Source: Candidatus Marinamargulisbacteria bacterium
GTDB lineage: Bacteria; Margulisbacteria; Marinamargulisbacteria; UBA817
Assembly: GCA_023262965.1 (NCBI GenBank)
Contig: JALQXX010000003.1
Location: 1 to 64,000, forward strand
Direction: 5' to 3'
Length of the DNA: 64,000 nucleotides
The notes below the pieces were generated by a model. It did no database searches, was not told where the DNA came from, and was given only the letters and a program-made list of their open reading frames with translations. Both the position numbers and the translations under genes were made by a program. The stretch's first letter is position 1, and each line of letters opens with the position of its first letter. Below, one piece after another: positions 56,140 to 62,929 of this stretch.

Positions 56140-56772
56140 CTAGCGGGTGGGATTTTTCGAATATCTGCGTTAAGTGTGGTCCTCCGATCCTCATTTACTA
56201 AAGTAAACTCCGGTTCTCACACCACACTGTGCCTTGATCTTCAAAAAATCCCACCCGCTAGGGACTTGCACTCGTATACCTCCTCGTTTACTAACGTAAA
56301 CTCGGAGCCCCTTCTACAGTCGCTTTCCTCGTTTACTAGCGTAAACTTGGCGTCCTTCCTACAGTCGCTTTCCTCGTTTACTAGCGTAAACTTGGCGTCC
56401 TTTCTACAGTCGCTTTCCTCGTTTACTAACGTAAACTTGGAGTCCTTTCTACAGTCGCTTTCCTCGTTTACTAGCGTAAACTTGGCGTCCTTTTTGCACC
56501 CATTTGCCGCGTTTAATCCCCCAAACGTTGCTTTATTTTTCTGCTTCGGACTGATTGCGTTTTTTTTGGTGGATTTGAGTTTTATTCAAAATGAACCTTT
56601 TCAAACCTTGGTTTATTTTGTACAATCAAATGGTATGATGAGCGGATTTCTTCAATGGTTTCAAACTGTTGTCACATCGTGTAGCCCTGTTGCAAAAAAA
56701 ATTAAAACCTATTTATTGGATTGCTTTAGCCCACCCCTATCCCACTTTGGATCCCTAGCCTATGATTTTTAA
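56131..56772 (+). CDS. Doubtful reading frame over the palindromic repeat element
   Basis: The frame is open for 213 codons and contains four to five copies of a 15-residue repeat close to SSFTSVNLASFLQSL, then a hydrophobic stretch (FFCFGLIAFFLVDLSF) and a polar tail. It overlaps flgB by eight and flgC by eleven bases. The repeat is also open on the opposite strand (15-residue unit SDCRKDAKFTLVNEE, no start codon). The DNA palindromes explain much of the openness, so I am not convinced this is a protein. The part after about 56515 looks more protein-like than the repeats. Confidence 0.3.
   Translation: MPNLAGGIFRISALSVVLRSSFTKVNSGSHTTLCLDLQKIPPARDLHSYTSSFTNVNSEPLLQSLSSFTSVNLASFLQSLSSFTSVNLASFLQSLSSFTNVNLESFLQSLSSFTSVNLASFLHPFAAFNPPNVALFFCFGLIAFFLVDLSFIQNEPFQTLVYFVQSNGMMSGFLQWFQTVVTSCSPVAKKIKTYLLDCFSPPLSHFGSLAYDF
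56139..56262. repeat. Large inverted repeat, 42-base arms
   Basis: Left arm 56139-56180, right arm 56221-56262, loop 40 bases. The outer 19 bp are perfect (CCTAGCGGGTGGGATTTTT and its complement at 56244-56262). The middle is imperfect, and the inner 8 bp are perfect again (AGTGTGGT 56173-56180 / ACCACACT 56221-56228). The loop holds TTTACTAAAGTAAA (56194-56207), a diverged copy of the palindrome in the downstream 45-bp repeats. Confidence 0.85.
56281..56505. repeat. Five tandem 45-bp repeats, each with a small palindrome
   Basis: Units start at 56281, 56326, 56371, 56416 and 56461. Each begins TCCTCGTTTAC, then TAGC or TAAC, then GTAAAC, making a 6-bp stem with a 4-base loop. The stems are fully conserved while TAGC/TAAC loops and flanking bases vary. 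Period 45 is a multiple of three. There are no unique spacers, so it is not a CRISPR array. Confidence 0.9.
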
Positions 56773-57208
56773 AATTAGTGTTTTGCTTCTTGCTCTTTTT
56801 GTATACGCTTTCCCCCAAAAAAGTGGCGCTATCGATGCCCTTAATCTATCCGGTAATGGTATGCTCGTTCAAAAATACCGCCTTCGTATTATTGCCGAAA
56901 ATATCGCCAATGTCTCCACTCATATGACCGATCGCGGTGAACCCTATCGTAAAAAATACGTTATGGTTGTCCCCGATAAACACGGCGTTCGCGCCGCTGG
57001 TATCATGGAATCCAATGCCCCCTTCGGCCAAATATTGGACCCAGGTCATGTCTTCGCCGATCAACATGGGATTCTCCGTACACCAAATTTTGAACTTAAT
57101 GACGAAATGGTTAATCTCTCTTACTCAAACCTACTCTATGAAGCCAATACCACCGCATTTAAATCGTCACGACAAATGTTTCAAAATACCCTCGAGCTCC
57201 TTAAATGA
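56762..57208 (+). CDS. flgC: Flagellar proximal rod protein FlgC with signal peptide
   Basis: 148 residues. An N-terminal hydrophobic segment (KISVLLLALFVYAF, then PQKSGA) looks like a Sec signal peptide. The rest matches FlgC: SGNGMLVQKYRLRIIAENIANVSTHMT near the start of the mature part and a C-terminal NLLYEANTTAFKSSRQMFQNTLELL. Standard FlgC begins directly at the ANN-type helix with no signal. Leu codons are 13 CTT/CTC, 2 CTA and only 2 TTG of 17, unlike neighbouring genes. It overlaps fliE by four bases. Confidence 0.88.
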   Translation: MIFKISVLLLALFVYAFPQKSGAIDALNLSGNGMLVQKYRLRIIAENIANVSTHMTDRGEPYRKKYVMVVPDKHGVRAAGIMESNAPFGQILDPGHVFADQHGILRTPNFELNDEMVNLSYSNLLYEANTTAFKSSRQMFQNTLELLK

Positions 57209-57708
57209 TCCAGAACCTACCCATACACTCCCCTGTAAATGCCCTCCAAAAAATAAACCCCGCTCACGCCCTTAATCCCGAACTCGTCAATGAATTTAAT
57301 GCCGTCTTTAAAGAAGCCGCTGCCGCTATTGTCCATACATCTGAAAATAATGATAAAAAACAGGGCAAAATACCCCACGATACCATCTCCCTCCATAATG
57401 TCGATCGCCATTACCTCGCCCAACAAGTGAATGCCGGTGTCGTTAATGCCGCCACACAGGCCGATCCCAAATCGCTGAATATTGTCCCCCTTCAAATATT
57501 CCTCGATAATGCTATTCGATCCCTCGAACGCGTCAGCCAACAAGAAATTCGTGCCAATACGCTCATGAATGAATTTATTAAAGGCAATGTCTCCGAGGAT
57601 GAAGTCGTACTCGAAACAGCCAAATTGAATCTCGCCATCTCCATGGTCACCACCATTGTCCAATCAACCGTTCAAACGTTTAAAGAAATACAACAGATCC
57701 CAGTTTAG
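57205..57708 (+). CDS. fliE: Flagellar MS-ring/rod adaptor FliE
   Basis: 167 residues, longer than the usual 100 or so because of an N-terminal extension. The C-terminal half, with QEIRANTLMNEFIKGNVSEDEVVLETAKLNLAISMVTTIVQSTVQTFKEI, is the FliE pattern of helices and the conserved KA..L..A..VRNK-like end is weak. No signal peptide, unlike flgB and flgC. Leu codons are almost all CTC/CTT. Confidence 0.82.
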   Translation: MIQNLPIHSPVNALQKINPAHALNPELVNEFNAVFKEAAAAIVHTSENNDKKQGKIPHDTISLHNVDRHYLAQQVNAGVVNAATQADPKSLNIVPLQIFLDNAIRSLERVSQQEIRANTLMNEFIKGNVSEDEVVLETAKLNLAISMVTTIVQSTVQTFKEIQQIPV

Positions 57709-57723
57709 GTGTAATATAAAAAA

Positions 57724-59454
57724 ATGGCAGAAGATAATCCCATAGATACCGATTTCGATGACTTAAACCTGGATGATACCATAGCCGATGATCTCATGGA
57801 CCCAATCAATGGGCTGGATGATCTGGACCCTCAGGTAAATCCCTCCCCCAACCAACCCTCCCGCCTTCAACGCACCCTTACCGCCATTCGTACCAATCGA
57901 CGCTATCACGTGATGGCTATTATTCTGATCGGTGTTGCCGTTCTTGCATACGGCGCCTATGGCCTATTTAAAAAAACGCCACCCACACCCCCCACCACCA
58001 ATCAATCCGCTCCCCCAACCTTCGATAGCGCCGCTATTGTCAGTAAAAAAGAGCCCCAAAAGAAAAAACGAAAAATTAAATATGTTGACTTGTATCGGCA
58101 GCTCGAAAACCGTCAAATAAGCCCTATTTTGCGTGAATTAAGCTACAGAAATATCGCCTACAATATTGTTCAAAATGGAAAGCAATTCGACCTTCAAGTC
58201 GATGAAGATGACCTTGATGAAGCCAAACGAATGCTCGCTATTAAGGGCATGCCTTCCGGCACAACAAAAGGCTATGAAATTTTCGATGAAGCGTCTAACT
58301 TGGGTGTTACCGAATTCGATAAACGGATTCGTCTTATACGCGCCCTGTCCGGTGAAATGGAAAAATCCATTATGGAATTTGATGTGGTTGATTATGCCTA
58401 TGTTGAAATCGTTATACCCGAAACCAAATTGTTCGCCGTCACTCAACCCCCGGTGACCGCTTCCATTCTTATTAAGCGCCGCAACGGGGCCGATATCAAC
58501 GACGAAACCGTCTATGCCATTGTTCAGCTTGTGTCCAATTCGGTCGAAAACCTCCTTCCCGAAAATATTTCTGTTGTGGATACAGAAGGCCGCGTTCTCT
58601 CCATTGGGGTTCTCGATCGTATGCGCCAAAAACAACTCGCCAATGAAAAAAAAGGGCTCGTTACAACCAATACTGCTGGAAACGGACAAGTTATTATTCC
58701 CGCAATTGAAGACGTTGTGGATTGGTTTCAATTGAAGTTTAATTATGAAACGGTTCTAGAAAAAAAAGCCATTAATCAATTGAATGGGGTATTGCCAGAG
58801 GGGTCCTATAAAGTAGCGGTTACGATTGATTTGAACGCTGTCTCACGTACCGGTGTTCCGGATATTAAAAAAATTGTTACCAGTGTTGTGGTTGATGAGC
58901 AATTCGATGATGTCGAATTGACAGACGCAATGGCGGAACAAATTACCGATGCGGTTGCGGGCGCCGTTGGCTTTGTTGCTGATCGCGACACCATCCATAT
59001 TTCAAAAGCCGCTTTTTTGCAGAAACGCGTGGAGGAGTCCCCAACGGGCGTGGATGCCGTTACTCAAATTAATATTCCCCAATCACATTATAGCGATACA
59101 ATCCAGCGACTATTGGAATTTTGGCCCATTTTTGCCATCGGTGCCGTTATAACAACCATGTTTATTATTGTCGGAAAAATACTAATGCAAATTGGCCGAT
59201 ATACCGCTCGAATGTATGCTCGTGTACGCGATAAATGGTCGAAGCCCCGCCTGACAAACGCTCCCAGTGAGGAAGGCGGGCCTGATGATGCGAATGCCAC
59301 AGATGCTGGGTCAAATCGTGTGAGCGTGGATGTTATTAATGAATTAAAGGCGAAGGCCAATTTTTCACGCGTTATTCAGTTGAAGGCGATTGCCGCCCAA
59401 GAATTGGAGATATCGGTGAGTGCATTAAAAGAAATGGTGCGAAATAATGGATAA
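57724..59454 (+). CDS. fliF: Flagellar MS-ring protein FliF
   Basis: 576 residues. A very acidic, Asp-rich cytoplasmic N-terminal extension (about residues 1-40) precedes the first membrane helix (about 63-83). The periplasmic part with KKRKIKYVDLYRQLENRQISPILRELSYRNIAY and the EFDVVDYAYVEIVIPE region is typical of ring-building domains. The second helix is FWPIFAIGAVITTMFIIVGKIL (about 460-481), followed by a C-terminal tail that should bind FliG. Codon usage changes inside the gene near 58,650 from C-rich (CTC, CTT) to TTG/TTA. It overlaps the next gene by eight bases. Confidence 0.9.
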   Translation: MAEDNPIDTDFDDLNLDDTIADDLMDPINGLDDLDPQVNPSPNQPSRLQRTLTAIRTNRRYHVMAIILIGVAVLAYGAYGLFKKTPPTPPTTNQSAPPTFDSAAIVSKKEPQKKKRKIKYVDLYRQLENRQISPILRELSYRNIAYNIVQNGKQFDLQVDEDDLDEAKRMLAIKGMPSGTTKGYEIFDEASNLGVTEFDKRIRLIRALSGEMEKSIMEFDVVDYAYVEIVIPETKLFAVTQPPVTASILIKRRNGADINDETVYAIVQLVSNSVENLLPENISVVDTEGRVLSIGVLDRMRQKQLANEKKGLVTTNTAGNGQVIIPAIEDVVDWFQLKFNYETVLEKKAINQLNGVLPEGSYKVAVTIDLNAVSRTGVPDIKKIVTSVVVDEQFDDVELTDAMAEQITDAVAGAVGFVADRDTIHISKAAFLQKRVEESPTGVDAVTQINIPQSHYSDTIQRLLEFWPIFAIGAVITTMFIIVGKILMQIGRYTARMYARVRDKWSKPRLTNAPSEEGGPDDANATDAGSNRVSVDVINELKAKANFSRVIQLKAIAAQELEISVSALKEMVRNNG

Positions 59455-59947
59455 TTTGATCCGAGCTAAAATTATTATTGAGCTGTTAGATGATCGAAAA
59501 TATACGGTTTTGTCATCGTTTACCGATGTTGAGTTGGAACAGTTAAATGCGATTGATGTAAGCCGTTTGGCCGATCTCTCATCGGTGGATATTGATGCGG
59601 TTGTGAATGATTTTTTGATGACGGTTAATACCAAGGTGAATCAAAAAAATGCAGAGAATGAGGCCATCACGCACGATACCGATTCGGTAGAGGAGGTGCC
59701 CGATACATTATTTTCTGAACCAGATCCCGTTTTGGGTATTTCCCCCGAGGCTATCGAAGCACTCAGGAATCAACCCATTCAACTACTGGCCTGTGTGTTG
59801 CAGCAATTGCCCAATGATAGGCGCCAGTATGTTGAGGCACAGTTGGGAGACGAAACCCATCGTGCTCTATCGACGGTGGATGTTGTTGAAACGCCGATGT
59901 CGTCACGCGTTGCTCGTATTTTAATGGATCAATTGAACTTGGTATAA
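59447..59947 (+). CDS. Short FliG-like protein
   Basis: 166 residues directly after fliF, the usual place of fliG. The N-terminal part (LIRAKIIIELLDDRKYTVLSSFTDVELEQLNAIDVSRLADL) resembles the FliG N domain that binds FliF. After a polar linker, ALRNQPIQLLACVLQQLPNDRRQYVEAQL resembles a FliG middle-domain repeat. There is no room for the C-terminal torque domain with its charged helix (FliG is usually about 330 residues). The similarity is judged by eye only. It may be an adaptor rather than a rotor protein. Confidence 0.5.
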   Translation: MDNLIRAKIIIELLDDRKYTVLSSFTDVELEQLNAIDVSRLADLSSVDIDAVVNDFLMTVNTKVNQKNAENEAITHDTDSVEEVPDTLFSEPDPVLGISPEAIEALRNQPIQLLACVLQQLPNDRRQYVEAQLGDETHRALSTVDVVETPMSSRVARILMDQLNLV

Positions 59948-59962
59948 CGGGCATGGTATAAA
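59933..59962 (+). promoter_or_regulatory. Predicted promoter of the DegT-family gene
   Basis: TTGAAC (59933-59938), 18-base spacer, TATAAA (59957-59962), then AAGGAG before the ATG at 59989. Confidence 0.55.
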
Positions 59963-59988
59963 AAGAAGGGGTAAATAAGGAGAATAAT

Positions 59989-61110
59989 ATGGCAACTGAG
60001 CAAAAAAATAGTGTTCCATTATTGGATTTACAGGCACAATACGAGCCCATTAAAGATGTGGTATTGGCCGCAATAACCGATGTGTTTGAATCCAAACAAT
60101 TTATTCAAGGACCAAAAGTTCTGGAGTTGGAACGTATGATGGTCGACTATTGTCAGGTGAATCATGCTATTGGCGTATCATCTGGAACGGATGCCCTAGT
60201 GTTGGCGTTGATGGGATTGGGTATCGGATCGGGGGATGAGGTTATTACAACCCCCTTTACGTTTTTTGCAACGGCCGGGGCTATTCATCGCGTGGGTGCA
60301 ACACCTGTATTTGTGGATATTGATCCCAATACGTACATTATCGATGTCACCAAAATTGAAGATGCGATATCGCCACATACCAAAGCGATCATGCCCGTGC
60401 ATTTATTTGGTCAAATGGCCGATATGACCACCATTATGGCGATTGCTAAAGCGCATCAGCTATATGTTATTGAGGATGCCGCTCAGGCCATTGGTGCTAC
60501 GCAACACTATGAGGGCGTCGCCCGTCCGGCAGGTAGTATAGGGGATGTTGGATGCTTTTCATTTTTTCCGAGTAAAAATTTGGGGTGTTGTGGAGACGGT
60601 GGTTTGGTAACGGCTCAGGATGCGGTATTAGCGGACAAAATACGATTGCTACGCACCCATGGGGCTCAGCAAAAATATTATCATGATTATGTTGGCGGGA
60701 ATTTTCGATTGGATCCGATTCAAGCCGCTGTGTTAGCTGTTAAACTGCCGTATTTGAATGATCAACACGAAGGACGTCGTCGCAACGCTCAGGTGTATAA
60801 CGCCCGCATTCAAACAGCTCAATGTCCCATAGAAAAACACGGGAATTATATGATCTATAATCAGTACACCATTCGAACCGATCGTCGGGATGACCTAATC
60901 GCTCATTTAATCCAACGCGATATCGGTCACGCCATCTATTACCCACTATCCCTGCATTTGCAAAAATGCTTTGCCCATTTGGGGTATCAACCCGGTGATT
61001 TTCCGGAATCAGAACGGGCGTCCCACGCCGTATTGTCATTGCCCATTTACGCTGAATTAACCCCACATCAGCTGGATGCCGTTGTGGATGCGGTGAATAG
61101 CTTCGTGTAA
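59989..61110 (+). CDS. DegT/DnrJ/EryC1-family sugar aminotransferase
   Basis: PLP-dependent aminotransferase (373 residues) acting on nucleotide-linked keto-sugars. Motifs: PLLDLQAQY, SSGTDALVLAL, TPFTFFATAGAI, the pyridoxal-binding EDAAQAIGA, and the lysine region FSFFPSKNLGCCGDGG. The exact sugar is unknown. It opens the polysaccharide group and is convergent with galE. Confidence 0.92.
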   Translation: MATEQKNSVPLLDLQAQYEPIKDVVLAAITDVFESKQFIQGPKVLELERMMVDYCQVNHAIGVSSGTDALVLALMGLGIGSGDEVITTPFTFFATAGAIHRVGATPVFVDIDPNTYIIDVTKIEDAISPHTKAIMPVHLFGQMADMTTIMAIAKAHQLYVIEDAAQAIGATQHYEGVARPAGSIGDVGCFSFFPSKNLGCCGDGGLVTAQDAVLADKIRLLRTHGAQQKYYHDYVGGNFRLDPIQAAVLAVKLPYLNDQHEGRRRNAQVYNARIQTAQCPIEKHGNYMIYNQYTIRTDRRDDLIAHLIQRDIGHAIYYPLSLHLQKCFAHLGYQPGDFPESERASHAVLSLPIYAELTPHQLDAVVDAVNSFV

Positions 61111-61168
61111 CGTTAGCGCAACAGCCACGGCTAACGATACCGGATCGAGCGTTGTATGATCAACGCTC
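61111..61168. terminator. Two hairpins between convergent DegT and galE genes
   Basis: CGTTAGC/GCTAACG (61111-61136, 12-base loop) directly after the DegT stop, and GAGCGTTG/CAACGCTC (61147-61168, perfect 8-bp stem, 6-base loop). Neither is followed by a T run; they may still act as bidirectional terminators or RNA-stabilising stems. Confidence 0.45.
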
Positions 61169-61200
61169 CCATATCATACGGCTATTCCCCTTTGAGGGCG

Positions 61201-62184
61201 TTACAATAACGACTTTTCAAATTCCACCGCCGATTGGATGATACGGGACAATCCATCATAGCGTGGCGTCCAGTTCAAGGTTGATCGAATGCGATCCGCA
61301 TTCGCAATGAGCTGCGGGGGGTCCCCCGGACGACGGTCAGCAGCCGTTACGGGAAACGGCCCGTATAGGTCTTCGGCCGTTTTGATAACCTCGTTTACCG
61401 AAAATCCGCGGGAATAGCCGCAGTTTAATGTCAGAGATTTTCCGCCCGATAATAGCCAATCCAATGCGCGAACATGGGCATCCGCCAAATCACAGACATG
61501 AATATAATCGCGAATGCAGGTACCATCGGGTGTCGGGTAATCTGTCCCAAACACCGATAAGGAGGCACGTTTTTGGGTAATGACCTGGGCAATAATTTTG
61601 ATTAAGTGGGTAGCATCGGGCATTCGCTGGCCCAGTTGTAACGATGGATGCGCCCCAGCGACGTTAAAATACCGTAACGCCACGTAACGAAGCGAGCTGG
61701 CCTCCGCGGTATCCGCCAACATCCGCTCGGTCATGGCCTTGGTGTGACCATACGGATTAATGGGGCATAGGGGCGCCGATTCGGCACATATGCCCTCCGG
61801 GGGAATGCCATAAACGGCTGCGGTAGAAGAAAAAAGAAAATGCCCGATTCGGTTGTTTAGGCAAGCATCAATCACATTCAGGCTGTTCATGGTGTTGTTG
61901 TAATAATACGTGATCGGATCACGAACGCTTTCGGGCACAACAATACTGCCGGCAATGTGCAAAACAGCATCGGGTTTAAAATCGTGAAAGCAGCGATTCA
62001 AGCGGTCCCGATCCGCCAAATCCAGCACCACACAATCGCCGTAATGAAGATTTTCACGAAATCCCGTGGATAAATTGTCCACAACCAACACGGAGGCCCC
62101 GGTGTCTTTTAATGCCATTACAATATGCGATCCAATATAACCAGCCCCACCCGTAATGAGTAATCGGTGCGTTTTTTGTATCAT
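61201..62184 (-). CDS. galE: UDP-glucose 4-epimerase
   Basis: Short-chain dehydrogenase fold epimerase interconverting UDP-glucose and UDP-galactose (some members act on the N-acetyl forms). NAD-binding TGGAGYIGSH, catalytic Ser/Tyr/Lys in FSSTAAVYG and YGHTK, and GTCIRDYIHVCDLADAH are present; 327 residues is typical. It probably feeds surface polysaccharide synthesis with its neighbours. Confidence 0.94.
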   Translation of the reverse strand: MIQKTHRLLITGGAGYIGSHIVMALKDTGASVLVVDNLSTGFRENLHYGDCVVLDLADRDRLNRCFHDFKPDAVLHIAGSIVVPESVRDPITYYYNNTMNSLNVIDACLNNRIGHFLFSSTAAVYGIPPEGICAESAPLCPINPYGHTKAMTERMLADTAEASSLRYVALRYFNVAGAHPSLQLGQRMPDATHLIKIIAQVITQKRASLSVFGTDYPTPDGTCIRDYIHVCDLADAHVRALDWLLSGGKSLTLNCGYSRGFSVNEVIKTAEDLYGPFPVTAADRRPGDPPQLIANADRIRSTLNWTPRYDGLSRIIQSAVEFEKSLL

Positions 62185-62326
62185 AGTGTATGTATAATAC
62201 CAAATGAGTCGGGTTTGTGTATTGTTAGGCCACTATAACTTTTGTAGAATGCCAACAATATGATGTATTGTATTGCAACACGGTACCCGCTTGCCAACGC
62301 TTGGTACCATCAGACGGTATTCTCTC

Positions 62327-62929
62327 ATGTCGGATGACTGGTATGGTCGTGGGGGAAAGCGATTGATGGATACCATAGTAGCCATTATAGCGCTTGTTTT
62401 CCTAAGCCCCCTGATGGTGATTATTACGGTTGGCATCAAATGCACGTCGAAAGGGCCGATTTTTTACAAACAACAGCGAATCGGGCAAAAATCCACGCCT
62501 TTTACGGTCTATAAATTTCGGTCCATGCGTGTCAACAATCCAGCCAAACATCCCGATGTTACTACAGTGAGTGACCCGCGTATTACGGCTTACGGTCGAT
62601 TTATTCGACGTCATCAATTGGATAAATTGCCGCAGCTATGGAATGTGATTAAAGGGGACATGAGTCTTGTCGGTCCCAAACCTGAACTGGAAAAATACAT
62701 TCAGCACCACGAACGTTTGTACCGTTCCATTTTACAAGTACGGCCCGGAATGACCGATATGGCCGCCATTCTGTTTAAAAATGAATCCCGTATGTTGGCC
62801 ACATATCCGGATCCGGAATGGGCCTACACCACCGTCATGTTGCCCAAAAAAATAGCCCTATATAACGCTTATATAACCAACATTTCCTTTTTAAAGGATA
62901 TGCACATTATTTTTAAGACTATAGTTTAA
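62327..62929 (+). CDS. Initiating sugar-phosphate transferase (bacterial sugar transferase family)
   Basis: Monotopic phosphoglycosyl transferase that puts a sugar-1-phosphate on undecaprenyl phosphate. 200 residues: one membrane segment (RLMDTIVAIIALVFLSPLMVII), then GPIFYKQQRIGQ, VYKFRSM, RRHQLDKLPQLWNVIKGDMSLVGPKPE and RPGMTDMAAI (family RPGLTG). The start is ATG 62327; the upstream frame is less likely. It ends 11 bases inside the convergent dehydrogenase gene. Confidence 0.9.
   Translation: MSDDWYGRGGKRLMDTIVAIIALVFLSPLMVIITVGIKCTSKGPIFYKQQRIGQKSTPFTVYKFRSMRVNNPAKHPDVTTVSDPRITAYGRFIRRHQLDKLPQLWNVIKGDMSLVGPKPELEKYIQHHERLYRSILQVRPGMTDMAAILFKNESRMLATYPDPEWAYTTVMLPKKIALYNAYITNISFLKDMHIIFKTIV

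Noticed and set aside
56120-56175. Integron attC-like core sites: GTTAGGC and GCCTAAC match GTTRRRY and RYYYAAC, with GTTAAGT further on
   Set aside because: The order and spacing do not form an attC (the inverse core should come first with a complementary core 60 or more bases later), the first site lies in the flgB coding end, and no integrase or cassettes are seen.
56281-56505. Possible CRISPR array
   Set aside because: Repeats are directly tandem at 45 bp with no unique spacers and no cas genes nearby.
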